Assembly: GCA_001724265.1 (NCBI GenBank)
Contig: MEDY01000058.1
Location: 1-64,000 of the forward strand
DNA length: 64,000 nucleotides
From: Rhizaria sp. SCN 62-66
Taxonomy: Eukaryota > Rhizaria, unplaced
Reading direction: 5' to 3'
Position numbers and translations under genes: made by a program. The notes under the pieces are model-generated. The model made no database searches, was not told where the DNA came from, and saw nothing but the letters and a program-made list of their open reading frames with translations. This document shows positions 42,946 through 54,500 of this stretch, piece by piece. The stretch's first letter is position 1; each line of letters starts with the position of its first letter.

Positions 42946-45900
42946 TTACTTGTTGCGTTGCTCCTTCGCATCCTCCTGCATCATCAACCCTTGCAGCGCG
43001 CTCTTAATCTCCTCGAGGCCGACCCCCGGCTTAACTTTTGCCACGTGGCTCCCCAGCAGCGCGCTGGCGGCGCACGCGTCCCATCGCCACGGCGCAAACG
43101 CGTCACGCGCGAACTCGCTGCGGTCGTGCCGCGGCCTAACTTCAGCACCGTGCGCCACAGAGCCATGCGCCACGGCCGAGTGCGCGCGCTGGCGGTCGTA
43201 CACAACGGACCGCGGACGGCCAGCCGCAGCAGGACGAGAAGGTACAGCAGCCGCAGCAGAAGCAGCAGTTAAAGCGGAGGACGCGGGGGCGGAGGCTGAG
43301 GCGGCGCGGAGGTAGTCTCGATGCGCCTGCTGCTGCTGCGCGGGGCTGAGCCGCTCCCACGCGGCCAGCGCGGTGTAGCCGTAGCCGCGCACGGCGCTGG
43401 GTGACAGCAGCCGCAGCGCCGGGTGATGGGACTGGGACTGGGACTGAGATTGAGAGGGGGGCTGTGAGGGGGGCTGTGCGTGCAGCTGGTGTTGCTGTTG
43501 CTGTTGGAGCTGCAGCTGCTGTTGCTGGTAGAGCGTATTCGCGTACCACCAGCCAGGCACGCCGCGACACGCCTCCTCGACGCTGACACGGCCGTCTAAG
43601 TGGGCACTTACATCTCCGCTAACTTGGACGCGATTTTCGTCATCGCCACGTTGACTGTCAAAAGGTTTGCTGATGACCATCTTCAGCCCCGCGCTGTTCG
43701 TCGTCACCTCAACCCCGCCGGCGCGACCGAGATGGGAGTTGCCACTGTGAGCGTCGCTGCGAGTGGGATTATGACTGTAGCTAGCGCCGTCGCCGTCGCT
43801 GTCGCTGTAACGCCCGCGGCCGTAGAGCTCGCTGAGCGCGGCCTGCGTGCGCGCCGCGATCTTCGAGTAGAGCCACTCCACCGCCGGCGGCTCAGTGAGA
43901 GACCGACCGGACTGCCAGGCACGCAGCTCGAGCGCGTATGCCCTCACGAGGTCTAAGTAGGGCACGGGGGGGCCGGCGCGGATCGTCATTGGAGACCGTG
44001 GACGCCCTTGTGCAGAACCGGCGTCAGAGCCAGAGCCCGTGCTCGGAACAGTGCTCATGGCGCCTCCGTCTGAATGCGAATGACTGTGCGCGCCGTCGAT
44101 GAGCGCCCGCAGGAGCGTGCGCGAGGGTGGCACCAGGTGTGCCATCGAGTCGTGCGTGAACGGCAACAGCGCTGGCGGCTGCGGCAGCGAATCAAGTGCC
44201 TCGCGCGCAGGCTCAGCCCTCACAGCCGTCGCGGCCGCCGCAGTCGTCGTGGTCGCTGGGGTCGCTGTGTCGCAGAGCCCACGGTCGCCGAGCTCGCGGT
44301 CGACCTGCGCGAGCACGGCGGGCAGCGCGGCGTCCGCAGCGAGCTTGCCGACGCCCCAGCGCATAAACGACACCGATGGCGGGCCCACGTCCGCCTCGAA
44401 GTGGCCCCTCGCGTTGATAGACGTAGACGGAGACGCAAGCAACGGCTCGGACTCGCCCCCGCTGGTCCTGGGCGCGTACACGACCCTACCCTCGGGGAAG
44501 ATGTGGACCCACTCGCCCGCGCGCAGCCGGTCCGCCAGCGGGCCCAGTGCGCTCTGCTGCAGCCCCGCGCCGCGGCGCAGCGGCAGTGCGCGGCCCAGGT
44601 AGAAGAGCGCGGATGGCAGTGGCGACGCGAAGCAGATGTCTTCGCCGCACGGCACCCAGCGCATGGTGCGCGGCGAGAGCATCGCGGCGGGCGCCATCAG
44701 GCACGACAGCGTCGGGTCGTCCAGCGTCGAGGTGTGGTTGGTGACCGTGAGCAGCGGCACCGCCGGCGCGCGCGACACCGCCGCGGCCTCAAAGCTGGGG
44801 AACGACGCGTGCGTCGGCGTGATAGTCGTTGCTGGCGCTGCTGTCGGTTCTATCCCGTCCGTCCTCTCGGCGCCCGTGGCACCATAGGTGTGACGAAAGC
44901 TATAACTAGCGCTGGAGTTACTGTCCGTGCTTGCGTGCGTGTTGGTGAACGACGTTGCCGCAATGGCAGCAAGCGACGCCGCCAAGTGGTTAGAGATCGA
45001 GATAGTACCGTTGTTCGCCGCCGCAGAAGCTACATCACTGGCATTCTTACTGTTGCTCGCAGTCGCCGTAGCTCCGTCCTCTGCGGCCGCCTTAACCGCG
45101 ACCGATGCTGAGACGGCGGCGGCGACCGTGGGCTCGCAACCGTCAAGCGCGACGTCGTCGAGCATGACGGCGCCCAGCCGCCGAGCCAGCGCGCCCGTGA
45201 GCGCCACCGTAGCCCACGTGCCCGCAAAGCGCAACGCGCGCGCCGCCGCAGAGGGCTGTGTGCGGCTGTACGCCGCCGGCGCAACAGCAGCAGCAGTCGC
45301 AGTAACGCTAGAGTGTGAGTCGGGGTGCGCGCTCGAGTTTGACGGTGTTATGGGGTTCTTGCTCCGGGGCCCCGCAGTGGCAGCGGCACAGCCCACGCCC
45401 TGGATCAGCACGTCACCGTGTGCCTGTGCGTCGTCGCCAACAGGTGTTTTGACTGCGTCGCCGTTGAAGAAGCGCTCGATGTGGGGATACGCCAGCGGCT
45501 GCGGCGGCGCGGGGACGCCCCCGGGCAGGTAGGGCTGCTCGTAGACGTAGCGCGTCTTGCTGGGCAGCGCGGGGATGCGCGTGCGCAGCAGCTGCGCCAG
45601 GCGCCGGTAGTACCCCACGTTGTCGTCGTGGTGAGTCACGCTGTGGCCTGCACTGTGACTGGCGCTGTGGTGTGCAGGATCTGAGTGCGGGTGCAAGTGC
45701 GAGAGGGGGTGCGAGCTGTCGTAGACGTTGCCGTAAGAGTCCGTGCGGCGGGAGCAGCATGGGTAAGACGTGTAGAGCTCTGGTGTAGCGGGACTGGTGG
45801 CCCCATAGGCGTTTGTGTCGCCCCTGTGGTCACTGGAAGTCGCGGTCGTGCTAGCGACAGTGTGAGTGACAGTGCGAGTGCCAGTTGAAGCAGGAACACC

Positions 45901-45972
45901 GAAACTGTCGTTGCGTGCCGTGGAACCTCGACTAGCGGCAGCAGCAATCGAGCTGGGAGTAGGAACGCTCAT
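42946..45972 (-). CDS. TAFAZZIN: Tafazzin-like phospholipid acyltransferase with large inserts
   Basis: A single exon of 1008 residues. Typical tafazzins have about 260-380. The acyltransferase motifs are VTNHTSTLDDPTLSCLMAP (HX4D, near residue 410), MRWVPCGEDICFASPLPSA, LFYLGRALPLRRGAGLQQS and GEWVHIFPEGRV (near 487), then VSFMRWGVGKLAADAALPAV. All are in tafazzin order, including the diagnostic RW-x4-DICF block. Tafazzin is a mitochondrial-membrane transacylase that remodels cardiolipin. About 380 residues precede the domain, including LPGGVPAPPQPLAYP and a hydrophobic ALRFAGTWATVALTGALA that could be the membrane anchor. Ser/His/Thr-rich inserts and a Gln-rich C-terminal extension interrupt and follow the domain. 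The upstream TTG start is rejected in favour of the ATG at 45972. Stop TAA. Confidence 0.82.
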   Translation of the reverse strand: MSVPTPSSIAAAASRGSTARNDSFGVPASTGTRTVTHTVASTTATSSDHRGDTNAYGATSPATPELYTSYPCCSRRTDSYGNVYDSSHPLSHLHPHSDPAHHSASHSAGHSVTHHDDNVGYYRRLAQLLRTRIPALPSKTRYVYEQPYLPGGVPAPPQPLAYPHIERFFNGDAVKTPVGDDAQAHGDVLIQGVGCAAATAGPRSKNPITPSNSSAHPDSHSSVTATAAAVAPAAYSRTQPSAAARALRFAGTWATVALTGALARRLGAVMLDDVALDGCEPTVAAAVSASVAVKAAAEDGATATASNSKNASDVASAAANNGTISISNHLAASLAAIAATSFTNTHASTDSNSSASYSFRHTYGATGAERTDGIEPTAAPATTITPTHASFPSFEAAAVSRAPAVPLLTVTNHTSTLDDPTLSCLMAPAAMLSPRTMRWVPCGEDICFASPLPSALFYLGRALPLRRGAGLQQSALGPLADRLRAGEWVHIFPEGRVVYAPRTSGGESEPLLASPSTSINARGHFEADVGPPSVSFMRWGVGKLAADAALPAVLAQVDRELGDRGLCDTATPATTTTAAAATAVRAEPAREALDSLPQPPALLPFTHDSMAHLVPPSRTLLRALIDGAHSHSHSDGGAMSTVPSTGSGSDAGSAQGRPRSPMTIRAGPPVPYLDLVRAYALELRAWQSGRSLTEPPAVEWLYSKIAARTQAALSELYGRGRYSDSDGDGASYSHNPTRSDAHSGNSHLGRAGGVEVTTNSAGLKMVISKPFDSQRGDDENRVQVSGDVSAHLDGRVSVEEACRGVPGWWYANTLYQQQQLQLQQQQQHQLHAQPPSQPPSQSQSQSQSHHPALRLLSPSAVRGYGYTALAAWERLSPAQQQQAHRDYLRAASASAPASSALTAASAAAAVPSRPAAAGRPRSVVYDRQRAHSAVAHGSVAHGAEVRPRHDRSEFARDAFAPWRWDACAASALLGSHVAKVKPGVGLEEIKSALQGLMMQEDAKEQRNK

Positions 45973-46869
45973 AGAAATCGACGCAAGTGTTGTATCGCAG
46001 TGCGATATAGAGATAGTGTGCAGCTGCGGGCGCTTTCCTGCGCGTGTGGAACAATCTTGGGAGAGGGTGGAGCAAGAAGACCACAAGATAGTTTTCGAGT
46101 TGGAACGATGACTTTTGCGTGTTTTGTAAAAGGACTGCCGTGTTTCAGTGTGTTTAATATCTTAGAAATGCTATAAAATCACCAACAACGGACTCTACTC
46201 GGAAATGGAGCACGAATGACTTTACCACCACAAACCGAAAGCTCGCACCAACCAATGGCAACGGCTGCTGACAGTTGTGAATGTGAAGACCGCGGGGCCA
46301 AAAGGAAGTCATCACACCGCCACAACTACATCGTCATTAGAGAATCCAGACGATTCTTGTGGTAGCACCGTTGTGCTTGATTTCAATTCTTTTTATTTAT
46401 GGCTTATCTCTGCTGCACTGTGCTTGGGAGACCCTTACAGAACAGCGCGTTCTCGTCGACTCTCTCGGTGTTCATACAATGTTTGTTTCATCCTCAGTAG
46501 CTCGCCACACAGCGAGATATGCAGTTATCCTTGCTCTCACACAGTTAATATACTGTAATCACGATGCTGTGCTTTTAATTGTGCCTTATCTGACTGTATA
46601 GGTCCATAAGACACCCGAGTCTGACTCACAGCGGCAAGCGTACCTAACGGCTGACAAACAACAAAGAACGCTTCGTAAGCAGACTAAACCTCTGCCGTTA
46701 GTCCCTACAGACCGACACGGGTTGTATACCGGTGTTTATCTTCCTGTTAGTTGCTCTTTTGTGCTAACTCCGCACGCTCTTGTTTCGCAGCAAGCTAACG
46801 AGGCACAGCATCAACACAAACCTTCGTTTCCTAGCTTTCTTGTATTTATTCTAAGACAAGCAGAGCACG
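45973..46869. other. Divergent promoter region between tafazzin and TFIIB genes
   Basis: About 900 bases of moderate AT content. Pyrimidine-rich TTTCGCAG-type acceptors occur shortly before the TFIIB ATG, so an untranslated 5' exon is possible. No TATA box or conserved element is identified, and the short frames are not convincing. Confidence 0.45.
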
Positions 46870-48078
46870 ATGTCGAACCAGCTCAAGCGCTCTTACAACG
46901 AAGCCTTTACGGCTGCGCCTTCCTCCGCCCTGCCCAACACCATCGGCGGCGGCAGCGGCAACGCGCACCACAGCGCCAGCCCATACCCGGCCGCGGCCTC
47001 AACCAACGCCGCCGCCGCGGCCTACAGCGGCGCTGCGTCCACCGGCTCCGTCTCGATCATCTCCTCGCACATCATCTCCCCACACATCACGTCGCCGCTG
47101 ATGACGGGCGGTGGCGCGGATGGCGCCCCCGCCACGGGCCCGGGCCCGGCGGCGACGCTGATGCCGCACTTCAGCTCCATTACACCGGTGTGCGCGCACT
47201 GCCGGTCGAACAAGGACGTATTCGAGGACACGACGCGCGGGTGCAACATCTGCTGCAACTGCGGGCGGCAGATCGGCGGTATGCTCGTCTCGGACGGCGC
47301 CGACTGGCGCGACGGCGGCAACGCCGACTCGGCGCAGGGCGATGACGCCTTCTACGGCACGCAGTCGGTGCACGCCGACGCGGCTGGCAACACGGTCCGC
47401 GCCATCGGCGCCACGCCCGAGCAGCGCATGGCGACCAACATCATGCACGTGCTGCGCAAGATGAGCAACAAGCTCAACGTGCCAGGGGTCGTGCTGCAGG
47501 AGGCTGAGCGGCTGAGCCGGATCGTCGTCAGCGCGCCCGCCGAGGAGCGTGGCAAAGCCGTCAAAGCCGACTCGATGGCCGCGGCGTGCATGAAGCGCGC
47601 GGGCGAAAATAAGGGCATCGGGCTTGAGCGCTCGAGCATCATCGCCGCGTCCGAGGTCACTGAAAAGGCGTACAACAAGCAGACCTCGCGGCTGGCGACA
47701 ATCCTGGGCAAGTACGACCCGCAGGCGCGCTCGCGGCTCGATGCGGACCCCGCTGCCGTGGGCTTCGTCGAGCGCTACTGCAACCAGCTGGGGCTGCTGC
47801 CCGAGATCGCGGTCAACGCCAAGAACCTGATCCGTACGGCCAAGCAGCGCGACGTGTGCGCGTCTGCGCAGCCGCAAAACTACGCGGCTGCCGCGGTCTA
47901 CCTGCTCACGCGCGTGCGCGGGCTGCCCGGGATTACGCTGGACCGTGTGGCCAAGATGTGCGAGGCGAGCGTCGAGACGCTGCGCAAGATCGCCGTCGAG
48001 CTGTACAACCACCGCATGGCCGTCGTGCCGGGCGAGTTTGCGCCCGCCGCTGTGCTCGAGCAGATGCCCAGGCCCTAA
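46870..48078 (+). CDS. TFIIB: Transcription initiation factor TFIIB
   Basis: A single exon of 402 residues, slightly longer than the usual ~320-350 because of an Ala/Ser/Gly-rich N-terminal extension of ~100 residues. The zinc ribbon is VCAHCRSNKDVFEDTTRGCN followed by ICCNCG (from ~107). The segment SDGADWRDGG corresponds to the B-reader/linker. Two cyclin folds follow. The first is at about 180-275 (TNIMHVLRKMSNKLNVPGVV, MAAACMKRAGENKG). The second is at about 285-385 (VERYCNQLGLLPEIAVNAKN, NYAAAAVYLLTRVRG, LDRVAKMCEASVETLRKIAV). TFIIB bridges TBP-bound promoters and RNA polymerase II and helps set the start site, in the same initiation machinery as the TAF1 encoded here. Start ATG at 46870; stop TAA. 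Confidence 0.9.
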   Translation: MSNQLKRSYNEAFTAAPSSALPNTIGGGSGNAHHSASPYPAAASTNAAAAAYSGAASTGSVSIISSHIISPHITSPLMTGGGADGAPATGPGPAATLMPHFSSITPVCAHCRSNKDVFEDTTRGCNICCNCGRQIGGMLVSDGADWRDGGNADSAQGDDAFYGTQSVHADAAGNTVRAIGATPEQRMATNIMHVLRKMSNKLNVPGVVLQEAERLSRIVVSAPAEERGKAVKADSMAAACMKRAGENKGIGLERSSIIAASEVTEKAYNKQTSRLATILGKYDPQARSRLDADPAAVGFVERYCNQLGLLPEIAVNAKNLIRTAKQRDVCASAQPQNYAAAAVYLLTRVRGLPGITLDRVAKMCEASVETLRKIAVELYNHRMAVVPGEFAPAAVLEQMPRP

Positions 48079-48579
48079 AGGGACGGCGCAGGGCGACATA
48101 GCAGCGACGGCGGCAAGTGAGGTAAGGAAGACGATGGGGGAAATCCCCCCCAAAAAAAGACGAAAATGATCGCTCTGTTTCAATCGTTATTGTAAACAAA
48201 TGTCCTCCTGTTTGAGGACCATCCAAGGTTTTTGTGCTTGGTAGATTTAGGATTATTAATATTCATCTGAAAGCCTCTAAATACATATACACTACTATTT
48301 AAAACATTCTGAAGACATCTATGATGATGACTTCTGAATTTAAATATGAAACACGGACGGTAAGCTGCCCAACTCTCGACTACTTGTACCATGAACTTAG
48401 ATGGGAATAACAAAGCCAAAAAACGAGAACATCATGTGGTGAAATAATAAACTGTGTATTTATGTAGAAAAATAACTATTTGATAACATATTTAACAATT
48501 ATAGATAGAACCCGCATTGTTACCAAGATATCTTCAATAAAGTGTCCACACCTCAAGAGTCGTCTTGTCAGACAGGAAC
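48079..48579. other. Convergent 3' region
   Basis: AT-rich sequence between the ends of the TFIIB gene (+) and the giant gene (-), including AATAAT and ATAATAAA-like stretches that could serve as polyadenylation signals for either. No gene is seen. Confidence 0.5.
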
Positions 48580-51500
48580 TCAGACGTGGGGAATGGCAAG
48601 CGCAGCCAGCTGAGCCGCAATGGACGCGACAAGCGGCGCGGCAGCAAAACGTGCCGCTTCTGCGGCCGCAGCCGCGTCCTGCTGCTGATGCTGCTGCTGC
48701 ATCTGCAGTTGCTGCTGTTGCTGCTGGAGGGAAGGTGAGGGACACGCGAGCGCCGGAGTTGCCCCAAGCGGAATCGAGGGGGGCCACTCACTGCCGACGC
48801 CGCTATACGCACCGGCACTCGCGCCACCAGCGCCCGCAGCAGTGGCAACAGCAGGATTAGCGGCCGAATGACTGTGACTGTGCACAGTAGCGTTGCTTTG
48901 CTCACGGGCACGGTCACGACCGTGCTGCTCACGGTCCCAGCTGCGCACGGGCACGGTCGCCGGGACAGAGCCCAGCGTGGCCGCCGCCACCGCAGCAGCA
49001 GCCGCCACCGCCGTCGCGGCCGCCTCGGCCTCAGCCTCCGCACCAGCCGCCTTAGAGTGACCGTGAGCAGCGACTGCCGCGGCGGAGTGATTGTGAGCGG
49101 GCGCGGTGAAGCCCGCGGTGCCGTGCGGGCGGGAGCGCGGGGGCAGCGCGATGCGCGCCACCGCGGCGGCCGCGGCAGCGGCGGCGGCGGCGGCCTCGCG
49201 CTGCGCCTCGAGCTGCTGCTGGGACAAGGCGGCGGACTGCGACTGCGCCTCGGGGTGGGGTCGGCGACTGGCGTCCAGGCCAGAACCAGAGCTCTTGGCC
49301 TTGGCCGCGAGCTGCAGCTGCGACGAAAGCGCTGTCACACTGTTCTCGTTGGTGACCGCGTTACCGCTGCGGGCGGCGCTGTAGCTGCTCCTGGCGCTAT
49401 TGATGCTGTGTGTGCTGGCATTGTGGGCATCATACACACCGTCATCATCACCGCCCTCTTGCTCAGCGAAACTTCCGCGGTTCGAACTGTGGAGGGCGAG
49501 ACTCGTCTTCGCGTTGCCGCTCCCGCCGCTCTCAGCGCCGTCGGCGTCGGCGTCCAGTCCCGGCGCGAACTTTTCGCGGCGCGCGCGCACGCGCTCAGTC
49601 GTCTCGCTGAGGTGGCGCTGGCGCCGTACCTCAGCGCGCGCCCCCGCGGCGCCCGCGCGCGCGGCCGTCAGGGCGGCCCGGTGCGCGCGCGCCGCCGCAG
49701 CCACGACCGCGGGGTGCACCGTCACACCAGGCGGCAGCGACGCGGTCGGCGGCTGCGAGTGGCCGTAGGTACCCGCTGAGTCGGCATTGCCATCGCTGTC
49801 GCCGCCGTGGGTTGTGAGGGGAAGCATAAAGGGCAAACTCGCGCTCGCACTCGCGCCATCGCCGCCGCCGCCGCTACTCGCCGCAGCGGCGGCCGTGGTG
49901 GCCTGGAGCTCGGCGATCGCGGTGCGCACGCGCTGGCGCACAAAATCAAGCCGCATCTGCTCCTCCTCGCACCGCTGCAGCAAACTCATCCCAGCGCCAG
50001 CGCCAGTGTGGCCAGACTTGCTCTTGCTGGGCGAGGTGCCGTTGACGAACGCGCCGGTGTAGGCGCCCGTGGCAGCGTCGTAGGTGCCTGCGTTGACGAT
50101 CTTGGTCGAGACGCCGTCCCAGCCGCGCAGCCCGCGGTCCCGGTGGACGTCGCCAGCCGCTATCGGTACCGCGCTCTGCGTTATGGCCGCAGGGCCGGCG
50201 AGGAAGCGCGGGGCCGCTACGGACCACAGCGGGGGCGCGCCGCCGCCACAAGCAGCGCCCACGGTCGCAGCGCCGGCGGAGGAGTGACCGTGGGCGTGAC
50301 CGTGGGCGCGGGCGGTGAGGGGGCGGCGGGGAGACTGTGCGCGCGGCGGCGAGCGCGACCGGGGGCGCAGACCGTCAGCGTGAGGAGTCAAGGCGAGAGT
50401 GAAGGCGTTCTGGTTTGTACTCTCATCCCCAGTCATACTATCACTAGCGCTCGCGTTGATGCTGTTCGCGGCGTTGGTGCTGGCTTCGTTGAAGGCAGCC
50501 GCTGTCGCCGCAACAGCCGCCGCAGCCGCCGTGGCCGCTTCAGCGGCGGAGGCGACGGAGGCGTAGTTGGGGGCCGCGGTGGCCGAGCGGCTGAGCTGGG
50601 CCACCTGGCGGGCGAAGGCCTCCGCAGACCGGGGGCTCACTGAAAGCGAGAAAACAAGAAAACAAATAGAGAGAGAGAAGAATTGGGTGAGTTACGTACA
50701 GTTCAGATATCGTTGTGCATGCAAGATAGAATTGGTTTTCCCGTCAAAGTGTCATTTCAGTGCGTTTGATAGACGTACCAGGCTGCGCGGGCGCAGCGTT
50801 GACGCTTGACGCCATCGAGCCGCTGCCGCTGCCGGCGGCCGTCGCACCCGCCAGCGCGCTGGACAGGGGCAGAGTGAGCGACAGCCGGCTCAGCGCACGC
50901 GACGGGCTGCGTGCAACGGTGGGCGACAGCGACCGCGGGGCGCTCGCACCGCCGACGCTGCTGCCGCCGACGGTCATCTGCGTCGCCGACGGGTCGCCGG
51001 TCGCGCGGGCGCTGTCGGTGTTGGCGGCGTTGGCGGGGGGAGGGATCGGGGCGAGGGCGCGCGCGGTGGCCAGCGTGCTCGCCAGCCGCGCCTATGCGCC
51101 CCGTCTCACGCTCATATTCGCACCGACGTTAGCGCCGGCGCCACTGCGGCTCTTGCTGCCGTCGGCGACAGTGCCGGCGTTGTTGCTGTTGTCCGCAGCC
51201 GCGGCGGCGGCCACCAGCGCTGTCGCCAGCGCGTTCGCCGCCGCCGAGCTGCCCGCCGCGCTGCCGACGCTGCCCCCGGGGCCCGGCGAGGGCAGCAAGT
51301 GCGCGATCGCGGCCAGCGGTGAGAACACGATTCCAGGCACGCCGCCAGAGCCCTGCGTCAGACTCTCGCTCTGGCCCTGTGCCTGGCCGTGGGCGCGAGA
51401 AGGCGCCAGGTTGCTGTGCAGCGCCGCGATAAGCGACGTGACAGTCTCGGCGCGGGCTACGTCCTGCGCGCGCGCCTCGGCGCCGCTGACGCCGCCGCCG

Positions 51501-54500
51501 CCGCCATTCCCGCGGCCAGAGACGCCCGGGGCGCCGGCGCGAGTAGAGGCCGCGTCGGCAGAGTCACCTGCACTGGCTGTGCTGTTGCTGCCGGTGTCCC
51601 TGCCCCTGTGCGCCGCCTGCAACGCGAGCTTATGCGCAGGCGCGTGCACAAAGGCGGGCGCGACGAAGGGCCGGTGCGAGCCCTGCACGGGGATCGTGAC
51701 CTCGCGGTGCATCAGCGTCTGCGAGTTGAACGCGGCGCTGACTTTGCCGACCCGGCGCAACGCCACTGCGCGCGCGACGCCGCGGCCCACGCGCACCGAC
51801 GGCAGCAGCGGCGCCGAGTAGCCGTCGCCCGCGGGCGGCAGCGGCAGCGCGCGGGCGCGGGCGGCGAGCGCGCGCGCGGTCGGCGCCGCGGCTGCCAGCG
51901 CGGGCGCCGCGGCCCAGGCGAGCACAACGGCGCAGGAAGAGAAGGACGGGCAGCCTGCGCGGCGGCCGCAGTAGTCACACAGCGCCCCGCCCGCGGCGGC
52001 CGCGGCGGCGGTGCCCGCTGCGGCGTCGGCCTCGGTGTCCTCAGCGTCGGCGTCCCAGGCCCCGTCGTCATCGTCGGCGTACACAGCGGGCGCGGGCGTC
52101 ATCAGCAGCGCGCGCGAGGCCTGCAACGGACCCTGCAGTGGCGGCGGCAGCAGCGTCAGGAGCGTCGCCGCAGCGGTGACGGCCGCGTGCTGCACTGCGG
52201 CGTTGCCGCCGTCGTCGCCCGCATCTGCGTTAGCTGCAGCTGCGACGGTGGTGCCGAGCACCATGGCGTCGTTGGCGGCCGTGGTCGCCGCGGTGACCGA
52301 CTGCGACAGCGGCTGCGGCGGGGCCGGCCACCGGGGCAGTCTCCCGCCCGCGCTACCCATAGAACTGCTCACGACAACAGTGCCCGCGGCAGAGGCGCGC
52401 GCGGAAGTTTGGCCGCCTGCCGCGTAAGTCAGGCCGCCCCCGCCGGCCGCCGCCGAGAGAGTCGGCGTCGCGGTGCGCGTTACGGCGACGACGTGCGCGT
52501 TTCTCACACTCGAGCCGCTAGTGGCACTAGGGCTGCCGTTGCCGTGGATGGCGGGAGTCGGCAGCGGCAGATGCGGCGGGAACGGCGACTGCGGCGGCAA
52601 TGGGGGCCGGCCGCCGCCACCGCCGCCCACGACGGCCGTGGTCGCGACGGAGGTGGCCGAGCGGGTGATCTTGCTCGCCACAGGCTTGGGGGCCGCGATG
52701 TGGCTCGCACTCGATTGACCGTGAGCAGCAGCGGAGTGACCATAGGCAGCGGGGTGGGGCCCCGGCGTGGGAGTCGGAGTCGGCCGCTGGCTCTGGCTGT
52801 ATCTCTGCGCGCCCGCGGGCCCTCTTGCAGCGGCAGCAGCGTTGGCAGAGGCGGATGTTGCGCTGTTCGCGGTGGGGGTCGGAGTGGCCGAGCTCACCGT
52901 CACCATGAGTCCCGCTGCACCGCCCGTGTTGCCATGGCCATTCCCACCCGCAGCAACAGCAGCACGAGCGCTATCATCGCTGTAGCTAGAATACCCGCTG
53001 CCGCTGTTGGCGGATGTCGTCGCGGCCGAGAACACCGCGGCGGCCTCGAGCAGCATCGGCGCGGCGCAGTCGAGCAGGCGCGCCTCGGCCACGGTCGGCG
53101 GCGGCGGGGCGGGCACTGCGCCGCTCACAGGCGCGCTGCCCCCAGTCGCCGCGCCGCCAATGCCGCCAGCGGGGCCACTGCTGCTGTTACTGCTGCTGCT
53201 GGAGCTGCCGTTGCCGGTGTAGAGCACGGCGTCGTTCATGACCGCGCTGCCGCTCGTGTTAACGGTCGAGATGAGCGAAAGCACCGGCGACCCGGCGCCG
53301 GCGCGCGCCAGAGCCCACTCGCGCAGCGCGAGCATCACGGCCAGCGCGCGCGGGCTGCGCCGGCGACGCCACAGCGCGGCCGCCGTGGCCACCGCGGCCG
53401 CGGCGTGGCGCGCGCTTGTCTGCACGCGGGCCAGAGCGGCGCGGCGCAGGCGGGCCGCGGCCTCCGCCGCCTCCGCTTCGGCCACACTCGCGCACACGCT
53501 CTGACTCAGATTCAGACTCAGACTCGCACTCGAATCGGGACTCGTGCCGAGGATGCCGGACGCGGCCGCGGATGCAGGCGCGGGGGGCGGGGGAGGCGGC
53601 GGCAGAACGAGCCAGTCTGTCTCCGCAAGGGCGACGCAGGCGCGGACGTGCCAGTCGAGCCAGGTGGCGGCGATGACGGCGTCCTCCGCGTGCGACAGCG
53701 TGCCCGCGCCCAGCATCAGCACCGTCACGGTGCCGGGACCAATAAATCCGGCAGCGACGCCCGCACCAGCCGCAGAGGCAGAGCCAGAGCCCGTGCTTGC
53801 GGCCCCCTGCCCGTTGCTGTGTCCGTGGTTCGGAGTGCTGGCGCTGGTGGGGATGTCGTAAGAATGCGCGTGCAAGTAAGGGTGACTGTGCGCGGGCACG
53901 AGCAGCTGCCCGCTGTTGCTGCCCACGGCCGGAGCCAAACTGCTGGTGGCAGCACTCGCGCTCGCATTCGCGGTGATGTAGGCCGTGCTGACATGGCCCA
54001 TCGCGCTCACGCTGGGGCCGATGCCCATGCGGCTCGGCATCCGGCTCACAGACTGGTGATGACCGTAGCCGTGACCGTAGCCGTGAACGTAGCCGTGGCT
54101 GTGACCGTGGGCAGCAGGCACAGGGAAGTGGCCGTGGCCGTGACCGTGGGCGGACAGGTTGCTGTGGCTGGAGTAGTGCGCGGCGTGGCCGTGGGGCATG
54201 CTCAGCGCTGGCGTGCCCAGCGCTGGTGTGGCCGGCGCCGGCGTCGGCCGCGCGATCAGAGACCGCGCGTTGCTCACCGCGGAGTCCGTGCTCTGGCTTG
54301 CAGCTGCGCTGTTAGCGGAGCTGCGATTGCTGTAACCGCTCCCAACACTCCCTCCGGCAGTCGCGGTGCCGTGCGCGCTGGTCTGGCTGCGGATAGCGCT
54401 GGCGCTGATGGCGGGGCAGGGGTGGCGCTGCGTGAGACCGTGGATGAGGCGCCACGCCAGCGCCGGCGACGGCAGCGCGCTCGCCAGCAGCAGCTCGTGG

